From NCBI GenBank assembly GCA_035560935.1, contig DATMYQ010000015.1, positions 1 through 5,242 on the forward strand: a stretch of 5,242 nt of DNA. Direction: 5' to 3'. This document shows positions 1-5,242 of the stretch, in pieces. The translations under genes and the position numbers were made by a program. The DNA is from DATMYQ01 sp035560935 (GTDB taxonomy: Bacteria; Bacillota; Negativicutes; Sporomusales; Sporomusaceae). The notes under the pieces are model-generated. The model was given only the letters and a program-made list of their open reading frames with translations, searched no databases and was not told the DNA's origin. Positions within the stretch are counted from its first letter, which is position 1, and the number at the start of each line of letters is the position of its first letter.

Positions 1-70
1 TGACTATATGATACTTCTTACTATAATCTGAAAATCCTTCCGGGGCAAAAAAGAATGAAGAGCAAAATTA
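1..70. other. Non-coding left edge
   Basis: This is the sequence downstream of the aldo/keto reductase stop codon. It is AT-rich. I see no convincing hairpin followed by a T-run for the leftward transcript, so its terminator may lie beyond the window or the transcript may continue. A short rightward frame that begins here runs antisense through the reductase and has no supporting features. Confidence 0.5.
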
Positions 71-1096
71 TTATACTTTCACTGCACCCGCAAGAATTTT
101 TTTATAATCCTCGTAATTCTTCTTCAATAATTCCGGCGTATCCAAGGAATAGGGGCATTTCGTTTTGCATTCCCCACACGCTGTGCAATCTTCGATGTTC
201 CTCATCATTTCCTGTCCCTTTGGTGTCAGCCAGTTTTCCGCCGGGGAACGTCTGATCATCAGGGACATCCTGGCGCAGGTATTGATTGTGATTCCAGCCG
301 GACACGGCATGCAGTAGCCACAGCCCCGGCAAAACTCCCCGGTCAGTTCCCGCTGTTCTTTTTCAATCCAGGCCCTTTTTTCGTCGGTCATCTGCGGCGG
401 GTTATCCATATAGCTTAAAAATTCGTCCAGTTCCCGTTCCTGCTGAATACCCCAGATAGGAAGCACGTTACTAAACTGTGTCATAAACGCATACGCTGCG
501 GCAGAATCCGTGATCAGTCCCCCGGACAACGCCTTCATGGCAATGAATCCCATATTCGCCAGCTTGCATTTTTTTACCAGTTCAATTTCTTTGTCCATTG
601 ACAGATAACTAAAGGGATACTGCAGCGTCTCATACAGTCCCGAATTAATGCATTCGTTGGCTATGCCCAATTTGTGGTTCGTTAGACCAATATGCTTAAT
701 TTTTCCCTGTTTTTTTGCCTCCAGCATGCACTCGTACATTCCCGACCCGTCCCCGGGCCGGTAACAGCTGCCGGGATTATGAAACTGATAAATATCCACG
801 TAATCGGTCTGTAGCGACGACAAAGAGGTTTCTAAATCCTGCCAAAATCCCTCCGGCGTATTCGACATAGTCTTACTGGCGATAAAAATCTTCTCACGCA
901 TTCCCTTAAAAGCCTGCCCGATCTTTTCCTCACTGTCTGAGTACATCCGGGCCGTGTCAAAGAAAGTGATCCCTCCGTCATATGCCTTCTTTAGTATTTT
1001 GATCGCCTCTTCCCTGTTTACCCGTTGAATTGGAAGCGCGCCAAATGCATTGCGGTCCGTGGTAATTCCTGTACTTCCTAATGTAACTTTTGTCAT
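71..1096 (-). CDS. Aldo/keto reductase with C-terminal 4Fe-4S ferredoxin-like domain
   Basis: A 341-residue cytoplasmic oxidoreductase. Residues 1 to about 235 are an aldo/keto reductase TIM barrel with the catalytic tetrad visible: D47 (in FFDTARMY), Y52, K75 (IASK) and H106 (YQFHN). The C-terminus carries two cysteine clusters, C256-x2-C259-x2-C262-x2-C265-P and C304-x2-C307-x2-C310-x3-C314-P, the pattern of the iron-sulfur AKR group (COG1453-like), plus an extra C274. The length is normal for this group. The family reduces carbonyls with NAD(P)H; what the Fe-S part does and what the substrate is cannot be read from the sequence. The ATG start is supported by AAGGGGAG seven bases upstream. 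The gene is single and divergent from the exported pair to its right. No clear terminator is seen downstream in bases 1-70. Confidence is high for the family and low for the physiological role. Confidence 0.95.
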   Translation of the reverse strand: MTKVTLGSTGITTDRNAFGALPIQRVNREEAIKILKKAYDGGITFFDTARMYSDSEEKIGQAFKGMREKIFIASKTMSNTPEGFWQDLETSLSSLQTDYVDIYQFHNPGSCYRPGDGSGMYECMLEAKKQGKIKHIGLTNHKLGIANECINSGLYETLQYPFSYLSMDKEIELVKKCKLANMGFIAMKALSGGLITDSAAAYAFMTQFSNVLPIWGIQQERELDEFLSYMDNPPQMTDEKRAWIEKEQRELTGEFCRGCGYCMPCPAGITINTCARMSLMIRRSPAENWLTPKGQEMMRNIEDCTACGECKTKCPYSLDTPELLKKNYEDYKKILAGAVKV

Positions 1097-1128
1097 CGTA
1101 ATACTCCCCTTTTTAGTCTTTTATATTC

Positions 1129-1151
1129 TATTCCGCTTCTTATAAGGAATA
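1129..1151. promoter_or_regulatory. Second inverted repeat with the same half-site, in the reductase leader
   Basis: TATTCC and GGAATA are separated by 11 bases. On the minus strand it contains ATTCCTT, the same half-site as the inverted repeat over the -35 box, placed downstream of the predicted transcription start. It could be a second operator or a weak leader hairpin. The spacer length differs from the first copy (11 against 6), which weakens the case for one shared binding protein. Confidence 0.25.
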
Positions 1152-1169
1152 AAACAATCCTTTTTTCTT

Positions 1170-1199
1170 AGTTTATCATTTTTCGAATTCCTCTGACAA
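1170..1199 (-). promoter_or_regulatory. Putative sigma-A/70 promoter of the aldo/keto reductase gene
   Basis: Read on the minus strand, TTGTCA (bases 1199-1194, five of six matches to the -35 consensus) is followed after 18 bases by TAAACT (1175-1170, four of six matches). The latter is preceded by TGA, giving an extended -10 TGn motif. Transcription would start about 60-70 bases before the ATG. The -35 hexamer lies inside the inverted repeat at 1187-1204, so a protein bound there would overlap RNA polymerase. The hexamers are seen directly; promoter activity is inferred. Confidence 0.5.
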
Positions 1200-1204
1200 G
1201 GAAT
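1187..1204. promoter_or_regulatory. Inverted repeat over the -35 box, candidate operator
   Basis: ATTCCT and AGGAAT form a six-base inverted repeat around a six-base spacer, flanked by CG on both outer sides (one side has one extra A). It covers the -35 of the predicted reductase promoter. Its half-site ATTCCTT recurs in the leader at 1129-1151. The position suggests a dimeric repressor or activator site, but no regulator gene is present in the window to assign to it. Confidence 0.35.
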
Positions 1205-1223
1205 CGTCACCTCGCATCTTAAT

Positions 1224-1239
1224 TTGACACCGCTTGACT
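1224..1239 (+). promoter_or_regulatory. TTGAC direct repeat at one-helical-turn spacing
   Basis: TTGACA at 1224-1229 and TTGACT at 1234-1239 repeat with a 10-base period in the middle of the divergent spacer. Either could be a -35 box, but neither has a good -10 hexamer 16-18 bases downstream. One-turn direct repeats are a common layout for response-regulator sites, so this could be an activator site for either divergent unit. The evidence is only the repeat itself. Confidence 0.2.
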
Positions 1240-1290
1240 CACACGCAACTATTTCTTTTCCAAAACTTCAAATTAATACATTCCCTTTTA

Positions 1291-1318
1291 TTGTATTATT
1301 GTATAATGTAACTATACT
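1291..1318 (+). promoter_or_regulatory. AT-rich promoter-like region for the exported gene pair
   Basis: A perfect -10 hexamer TATAAT lies at 1302-1307, but its -35 region is poor. An overlapping alternative is TTGTAT (1291-1296), a 16-base gap, then TATACT (1313-1318). A further TATAAT at 1348-1353 has no -35 partner. Any of these would give a leader of roughly 60-110 bases. I cannot tell which is used. Confidence 0.35.
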
Positions 1319-1422
1319 TTGTGGATAGGGAGGGTCCTCATAGAAAATATAATGCCAAAACCGCTCTTTCATTGCTAAAAGCAACTACAAATCAGCGATA
1401 ACACAAGGAGTGATGTGATTTT

Positions 1423-2646
1423 ATGAACAGTGCTATCAAAAATTTTTTCTGTGGTTCAATCCTGACAATGCTGCTTTTGTTGACACCGGCGGCCCCTTCT
1501 TTTGCTTCCGAGCCAAGCGCCCCCACTAATAACCGCCCATATATCGCCTGGGACATGACGGGCCGGCATAGCGCCATAGTATACTTGTTGAATCTGACAC
1601 CCTACAACATGTCTCTCAAAAGTTCTCCTTTCACCGATCATGTGATGGATAGCGATCCGTCTTCACCATTTATGTTTTCTCCTACCGGCATACCAAATAA
1701 AGTGCCGGCCGAAACCGGCGCGGCCTTCATGGCCGTCTGGCAACAAGATACTAACGGCAATGTTGCCGGTGAATATGATCTCTCTTACACGATACAGGGA
1801 GTGGATTCGACCAGCCATTTTGGTACCGGCAGGGATGGTTGTACCGTCAATCCGCTGGTCGGCGATGTTACCCTGCATCTTGAATTTGACCGCGTAAAAG
1901 AAAGTAAGACGTTAAAAAGCGATATTTTTCAGGATGTAATCAAAAGCGTCAAAGTGATTGTCCAGGGAGGAAAAGTCATTGCTTCCGGCGGAACAGCCGG
2001 TATGCTGAAATTCCTGAACTGCGTCTATAAACTGGGACAATCTATCGACAATACCATCAACGATGCCAATTCCAATTCTGATCAGGGATACTTTAACGCC
2101 TACATTTTGTCTTATAATGGCGACATGAACAAAACACCCACGATTGTTTCTTATGAATCGAATCCCGACAAAGCCTCCGAAAATGCAGCGATTGCCACGC
2201 AGCAAGCGGACGGCAATGGCTGTCCTCAGGCAGTCCTTGTCGTACCGGTCTCCATATTGCGGGAGCGTTCCGCAGACGAAGAATCACTAAGCGGAAATCT
2301 ACCGGTCATTTTGGCTGCGGTTGTCACCATTCAGGACTGGGCATCGGCTAATGTCTGCTCCGCCGAAGTCAAAGCAAGCATCAGCCCCGCCGGTAACAAA
2401 ATTGAGAATCTTTTGAGACGCGAAGGCCCGCGCGGACAAAAAACAGTCTTTAAACTGGTAAATTCCTTAAACGCGAGTGAGTTTCAAAACCTGACGGGCG
2501 CATACGAAGCCATTAGCAAGAACAAACACCTTTCCCTCCACCAGGAAGCCTTATTGGCCCGGCTGGCGATTGCCCTGGAAAAAAATGAGACGTCTCTGAA
2601 GCCGGGAGAAGCCCAAAAAACAAGTGGAAGGGTGATCAAGCGATGA
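1423..2646 (+). CDS. Exported protein of unknown function, larger member of a paralogous pair
   Basis: A 407-residue protein of a family I do not recognise. Residues 1-28 look like a Sec signal peptide: K6, a hydrophobic core around 11-20, and a likely cut after SFA (A28). There is no lipobox, so it is probably soluble in the periplasm or medium. The region 39-160 is rich in predicted beta strands and contains W43, the motif L55-x-N-L-T-x-Y61 and F70-T-D72. A second motif, G266-C267 followed by VPVSIL (274-279), also occurs in the next gene. The mature part has four cysteines (140, 200, 267, 312) that could form disulfides. About 325-390 looks helical and charged, and the tail is basic. The ATG has AAGGAGTGAT upstream at a slightly long distance of 12 bases to the AAGGAG core. 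Its stop overlaps the next start. Secretion is well supported; function is unknown. Confidence 0.88.
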   Translation: MNSAIKNFFCGSILTMLLLLTPAAPSFASEPSAPTNNRPYIAWDMTGRHSAIVYLLNLTPYNMSLKSSPFTDHVMDSDPSSPFMFSPTGIPNKVPAETGAAFMAVWQQDTNGNVAGEYDLSYTIQGVDSTSHFGTGRDGCTVNPLVGDVTLHLEFDRVKESKTLKSDIFQDVIKSVKVIVQGGKVIASGGTAGMLKFLNCVYKLGQSIDNTINDANSNSDQGYFNAYILSYNGDMNKTPTIVSYESNPDKASENAAIATQQADGNGCPQAVLVVPVSILRERSADEESLSGNLPVILAAVVTIQDWASANVCSAEVKASISPAGNKIENLLRREGPRGQKTVFKLVNSLNASEFQNLTGAYEAISKNKHLSLHQEALLARLAIALEKNETSLKPGEAQKTSGRVIKR

Positions 2647-3353
2647 AATACATAAAAAAGCTGACTTTATCCCTGTTCCTGGCATTAATGGTTCTGTCTG
2701 TGAATACAGAAATAATCCAGGCAAAGTCCTGCTCGCAACAAGCCGGACTTTGGATCGGCGGTGGATTTAATCTCGAAGAGTATCACTATTCATTCAGCCT
2801 GATCAACCTCACCGATTATGATGTGTTTATCAGCCCCAAATTTACCGACCAGCAAAACCTTGGAGGCAACTTCCCCTATAACACAAAATTCCCTTCCTTC
2901 AACTGCAATGACACCTCGCCTACCCTGGACAACCTAGCTCTGACTACCTGGAGAAGCGGGAAGCATTCCAAAATGTTCCCCAGCGGCTGTAGCACGCCCG
3001 TGCCGATTTCTATCCTGGACGAGAGTAATGCTTACAATTTCAGCCTTTACTTTTATCAAGACCCTGAGCGACCGGCCCAACACGCTGTTAACGTCGCATT
3101 TGGACCGTTTTATGGTCAAACAAGCTGGAAGTATTCACAATCGGTGAAAAACGATAATGGTTTTTACGCCGATACGCCGCGGGTGATTGATTCTGCGCAG
3201 TTAGGTGAAGGAATTATGTACGCCATTTCGGATAAATTTATTCTCACCCTATACGGTTCCGGAAATAACGACATCATTTTGGTAGTAAACCAAAAACGTT
3301 CTACTAATGACTATCACGGCAATCATCTGCAATGGAAATTGATTGGCGGCTAA
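2643..3353 (+). CDS. Exported protein of unknown function, smaller member of a paralogous pair
   Basis: A 236-residue protein that I do not recognise. A Sec signal peptide is visible: KYIKK, a hydrophobic core at about 8-20, and likely cleavage after IQA (A27). The mature protein has C30, C88 and C116 and is rich in aromatic residues, Asn and Ser, with many short predicted beta strands and no membrane segment. It shares with the upstream protein an early Trp (W37), the motif L53-x-N-L-T-x-Y59 with F67-T-D69, and G115-C116 followed by VPISIL (120-125), in the same order. It lacks the roughly 150-residue middle section and the helical C-terminus. The start lies in an ATGA overlap with the upstream stop, and AAGGGTGAT at 2628-2636 is the ribosome site, so the two are translationally coupled. 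A perfect terminator hairpin begins about 50 bases after its stop. Confidence 0.87.
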   Translation: MKYIKKLTLSLFLALMVLSVNTEIIQAKSCSQQAGLWIGGGFNLEEYHYSFSLINLTDYDVFISPKFTDQQNLGGNFPYNTKFPSFNCNDTSPTLDNLALTTWRSGKHSKMFPSGCSTPVPISILDESNAYNFSLYFYQDPERPAQHAVNVAFGPFYGQTSWKYSQSVKNDNGFYADTPRVIDSAQLGEGIMYAISDKFILTLYGSGNNDIILVVNQKRSTNDYHGNHLQWKLIGG

Positions 3354-3405
3354 TCAGAAAAAGCAACACAGAGTCCGGAAAACCATTATTTTGTCAAAAA
3401 AAATC

Positions 3406-3451
3406 AAAAGGCAGCTTTCTTTCCACGAAAGGAAAGAAAGCTGCCTTTTTT
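3406..3451. terminator. Bidirectional Rho-independent terminator, perfect 19-bp stem
   Basis: Bases 3406-3424 and 3431-3449 are exact reverse complements (19 bp) around the loop ACGAAA. On the plus strand the stem ends in a run of six T (3446-3451). On the minus strand it ends in TTTTGA followed by eight T (plus-strand A-run at 3396-3403). It lies between convergent genes, about 50 bases after the exported pair and about 80 bases after the repeat-protein gene, so it should stop transcription from both sides. Confidence 0.93.
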
Positions 3452-3530
3452 GCAGAGAGGCAAAGACTCAGCGGGACAAGCCGGTCGCATCTTGCCGATG
3501 CAGCCGCCTCACCAGAAAGCTCAAAAATCA

Positions 3531-4034
3531 TCAGTTCGGATCGGACACCACCCGGTAGACGACATCCGGTCCATCGTAAACTTCTTCATAATAATTTGTC
3601 CCATCGTAATGATATTCCTGATCATGAACCACCACAACCTGGGTCTGTTCCGGCAAATTATTGATAATGGAACCAACGATAATGGCCCCGATAACGGCAC
3701 CGGCGATAAAGCCGTCGCCGCAATTGGGACCGCCATAATACACGTGACCATAGCGGCCATAGTTATTGTTCACATTTACATTGACGTTTCGGTCTATGTC
3801 ACGATTCACATTACGGTTCACGTTCCTGTTTACATTCCGGTTATTGGTATTTTCAACCCGGGGAGCCTCTGCCGGCCGTTGCGCTGGCCGGTCCGCCGGT
3901 CGTGTCCACGCCCGGTTGCCGTCGCCACCGCGGTCCGCCCGGTTCGGAGCGGCCTCTGTTAACGGCAAGGTCAAACCAAACATCATCATAAAGGCGATAA
4001 ACCCCGCCATAATTTTGCGAATAGTCCGTATCAT
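3531..4034 (-). CDS. Small exported Asn/Val/Arg-repeat protein, DUF6515-like
   Basis: A 167-residue envelope protein. Residues 1-28 form a signal peptide (RTIRK, then a hydrophobic Met/Phe-rich core, cut near TEA). Residues 30-60 are rich in Arg, Pro and Ala. Residues 66-88 are an Asn-Val-Asn-Arg tetrad repeat that drifts to DIDR and NVNV. Residues 101-124 are Gly-rich and hydrophobic, resembling a glycine zipper or short membrane segment. Residues 130-167 are Val- and Tyr-rich (VVVVHDQEYHYDG and onward), which recalls the DUF6515 family; I recall that family occurring beside DUF2092 genes, as here. The ATG at 4034 is chosen because GGGAGGAG sits eight bases upstream; in-frame GTG and ATG codons at 4055 and 4052 would include that ribosome site. 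It follows the DUF2092 gene by 25 bases, so they are probably cotranscribed. Function is unknown. Confidence 0.85.
   Translation of the reverse strand: MIRTIRKIMAGFIAFMMMFGLTLPLTEAAPNRADRGGDGNRAWTRPADRPAQRPAEAPRVENTNNRNVNRNVNRNVNRDIDRNVNVNVNNNYGRYGHVYYGGPNCGDGFIAGAVIGAIIVGSIINNLPEQTQVVVVHDQEYHYDGTNYYEEVYDGPDVVYRVVSDPN
3771..3839 (-). repeat. Coding tandem repeat of Asn-Val-Asn-Arg units
   Basis: About six imperfect 12-base units encode RNVN-type tetrads (residues 66-88 of the small exported protein). Codons vary between units: Arg is CGG, AGG, CGT or CGA, and Asn is AAT or AAC. The protein pattern therefore appears to be kept despite DNA divergence, which argues against a very recent slippage expansion. 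Such low-complexity polar repeats usually act as flexible linkers or cell-surface/wall-contacting segments; that role is inference. Confidence 0.75.
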
Positions 4035-4042
4035 ATCAATTT

Positions 4043-4050
4043 CTCCTCCC
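4043..4050 (-). promoter_or_regulatory. Ribosome binding site deciding the start of the repeat-protein gene
   Basis: GGGAGGAG on the minus strand lies eight bases before ATG 4034. The in-frame GTG (4055) and ATG (4052) are upstream of or overlap this site and lack a comparable one of their own, so the shorter protein beginning MIRTIRK is preferred. Confidence 0.8.
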
Positions 4051-4059
4051 ATCACTGTG

Positions 4060-4848
4060 CTACTTGCCGTTCTGCCGTTCGGACGCCTTCAGGAACGGAA
4101 TCTGCTTCATGCCCGGTTTCGCGACAAAAGTTGTCCAGCCTTCTGGCAAAACCGGCTTCAGATTCCAGTCTGTAATTTCAATATTCCAGCTAGGCATCGC
4201 TGGATTTCCCTTGAAATTCACAACAACCTTGCGCAGAAATGGTTTATCGCCGGCTTCGATCCACAGTTGTATGCTCCGGTCTTTTTTTGTGAAAACCACA
4301 TGATTACAGGAAATATCGCCTATTTTCGACGTACCGACATACGCCGATTTGATGACATCCTTTAGCAAATCTTCGCCAAAATCGTTGCGGGCTACATCAA
4401 GCAGTTGAAAATCCAGTCCATATTCCTGGGCCGCCTGATCTAATGCTGTTTCAATAGTGGCGGGTGTCTCCATCACCGCGTACACCGCTTTGTCTTCGTC
4501 ATAAACAGTAATCGTTTTTCCGTTAAACAGGAGTTGTTTGTTCTGCAAATCGCCTTCTATGTTCAGCTGAAAGCCGGCCGGGCGCTTCACATAATAATCA
4601 AAATCGAACGAGTACATAATTTTTTCGTAGTCCGGATACACTTTGTCATAACTTGCATTACCACTTATGTAAAACTGTGGCAAAGAATTCATGAACTGCG
4701 TCATGGAAAGCACCAATTTTTCTTGCGTTGATACCGCTGCAGGCTCCGGTGTTTTAACTTCTGCCGTCTCCGGCGCCGCCCACACTGGTTGAAAAAACAT
4801 GGATACACAGATCAGTGCCAAAAGTCCGACAATGATTTTTTGTTTCAT
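4060..4848 (-). CDS. DUF2092 family LolA-like exported protein
   Basis: A 262-residue exported protein. Residues 1-24 are a signal peptide (MKQK, hydrophobic core, cut after VWA). A short Pro/Ala/Glu-rich linker (25-42) leads into a DUF2092 domain at about 44-252. Family-like landmarks are LLFNGKTITVYDEDKAVYA (106-124), the YVGTSKIGDISCNHVVF segment (170-186), WIEAGDKPFLRKVVV (196-210) and ITDWNL (225-230) near the end. DUF2092 has the beta-sheet half-barrel layout of LolA/LolB lipoprotein carriers, so binding of a lipid or other hydrophobic ligand in the periplasm is plausible but unproven. It has no lipobox, unlike LolB. The ATG at 4848 is chosen for its AGGAGGG site; an in-frame GTG at 4878 would add ten residues but has no good site. 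It is the first gene of a two-gene unit with the repeat protein. Confidence is high for the family and low for the ligand. Confidence 0.92.
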   Translation of the reverse strand: MKQKIIVGLLALICVSMFFQPVWAAPETAEVKTPEPAAVSTQEKLVLSMTQFMNSLPQFYISGNASYDKVYPDYEKIMYSFDFDYYVKRPAGFQLNIEGDLQNKQLLFNGKTITVYDEDKAVYAVMETPATIETALDQAAQEYGLDFQLLDVARNDFGEDLLKDVIKSAYVGTSKIGDISCNHVVFTKKDRSIQLWIEAGDKPFLRKVVVNFKGNPAMPSWNIEITDWNLKPVLPEGWTTFVAKPGMKQIPFLKASERQNGK

Positions 4849-5120
4849 AGGAACCCTCCTCACATTTTTTTGTTTCACTTTCTTACTTTGGGTTTATGGA
4901 TAAACTGGTGATATCCTCATTTGTATTTATGCCGCCAAGACAATATTTTTTCTCTTTCTTTCGCCCGTATGAAGGCAGCAAGCCATAAAACTATGAAGTA
5001 TTCACCACGTCTTTATTCATTTTACCATTACTCCTATCGGACAGAATGCCCATATACGTTTACTCAGTATTAATCAAGTATTGTCTCTTTGCTATTTCCA
5101 AACCAATCTGACGTATTGCC
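4849..5120. other. Upstream non-coding region of the DUF2092 operon
   Basis: This AT-rich stretch holds no supported gene on either strand. It should contain the promoter of the leftward DUF2092 unit, since a terminator for an upstream gene lies just to its right. I found no good pair of -35 and -10 hexamers. A short inverted repeat, GGATA and TATCC with a 9-base spacer (4898-4916), lies about 50 bases before the start codon and could be a weak operator, but chance is not excluded. Confidence 0.5.
4854..4860 (-). promoter_or_regulatory. Ribosome binding site deciding the start of the DUF2092 gene
   Basis: AGGAGGG on the minus strand ends five bases before ATG 4848 (six if only AGGAGG is counted). 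The in-frame GTG at 4878 is preceded only by a weak purine tract. Bases after both candidate starts match over TGAAACAAAAAA, so the two look alike, but only the inner one has a proper ribosome site. Confidence 0.85.
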
Positions 5121-5158
5121 AAAAAAATAGCTATCTGTCCTTCTTCAGACAAACAGCT
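5121..5158 (-). terminator. Rho-independent terminator of a leftward gene beyond the right edge
   Basis: On the minus strand AGCTGTTTGTC (5158-5148) pairs with GACAGATAGCT (5139-5129) over 11 bp, two of them G-U, around an 8-base loop. A run of seven T follows (plus-strand A at 5121-5127). On the plus strand the same stem has two A-C mismatches and a poorer T-run, so the direction is leftward. This implies a gene on the minus strand ending to the right of the window and a separate promoter for the DUF2092 unit. Confidence 0.7.
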
Positions 5159-5242
5159 GTTCCTTTTTCTGTAAAAATTCAGGCTTACGCAAACCTATAT
5201 GATGAAAACAAGCCACAGCCCTGCAAAGCATTTTTTCTATTA
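5159..5242. other. Non-coding right edge
   Basis: An AT-rich tail with no supported open frame or RNA gene. It is probably the 3' untranslated part of a leftward gene lying outside the window, as judged from the terminator beside it. Confidence 0.35.

Noticed and set aside
102..332. Leftward 76-residue frame inside the reductase gene, which might suggest a frameshift
   Set aside because: The reductase frame is continuous through both cysteine motifs to a normal C-terminus, so no frameshift is needed; this frame is a shadow.
1372..1384. TTGCT-AAA-AGCAA hairpin before the first exported gene
   Set aside because: Only five base pairs with no T-run and no other supporting structure; likely chance in an AT-rich leader.
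1912..2287. Leftward frames opposite the larger exported protein
   Set aside because: No ribosome sites or recognisable features, and the plus strand has a full signal-peptide protein with coupled downstream gene.
3771..3839. Possible CRISPR-like or short tandem DNA repeat
   Set aside because: Units are 12 bases, imperfect, contiguous and in frame, encoding a protein tetrad repeat; there are no spacers.
3332..3962. Overlapping rightward open frames running through the terminator and antisense to the repeat protein
   Set aside because: They cross the perfect terminator hairpin, lack ribosome sites, and their Val/Ile/His-rich translations are the reverse-strand image of the Asn-Val repeat gene.
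3766..4365. 199-residue rightward open frame
   Set aside because: It is antisense to both the repeat protein and DUF2092 genes, has an Arg/Phe-rich composition produced by the opposite strand, and no ribosome site.
4898..4916. GGATA-N9-TATCC as an operator of the DUF2092 unit
   Set aside because: Arms of five bases occur often by chance and there is no promoter nearby that I can define; noted only as a weak possibility in the upstream region entry.

Overview
The window reads like a piece of a bacterial chromosome of moderate GC with AT-rich spacers, strong Shine-Dalgarno sites (AAGGGGAG, AAGGAG, GGGAGGAG, AGGAGGG) and intrinsic terminators. This is Bacillota-like. One gene encodes an exported LolA-like DUF2092 protein, a family associated with an outer membrane. 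Together these suggest a diderm Bacillota, for example a member of the Negativicutes (Sporomusaceae-like). This is inference from gene content and signals; no taxonomic marker gene is present.

Layout: (1) 71-1096, minus strand: an aldo/keto reductase fused to a C-terminal [4Fe-4S] ferredoxin-like domain. (2) 1097-1422: a divergent spacer with an extended -10 promoter for the reductase, whose -35 lies in an inverted repeat, a second related inverted repeat in its leader, a TTGAC direct repeat, and AT-rich promoter-like sequence for the rightward genes. (3) 1423-3353, plus strand: two exported proteins of unrecognised family, overlapping by an ATGA start/stop junction and sharing two short motifs in the same order, which suggests a diverged tandem paralogue pair. 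(4) 3406-3451: a perfect 19-bp hairpin with T-runs on both strands, serving as terminator between convergent transcription units. (5) 3531-4848, minus strand: a two-gene unit, DUF2092 first, then a small exported protein with Asn-Val-Asn-Arg repeats, a Gly-rich hydrophobic segment and a Tyr-rich tail resembling DUF6515. (6) 4849-5242: non-coding, with a minus-strand terminator at 5121-5158 closing a gene that lies beyond the right edge.

Four of the five genes encode exported proteins and none of the four has an assigned biochemical function. The DUF2092/repeat-protein pair probably acts together in the envelope. The two-gene secreted paralogue pair is the most unfamiliar part of the window. 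The reductase is a cytoplasmic redox enzyme with no evident functional link to the others. I saw no mobile element, CRISPR array, tRNA or rRNA.
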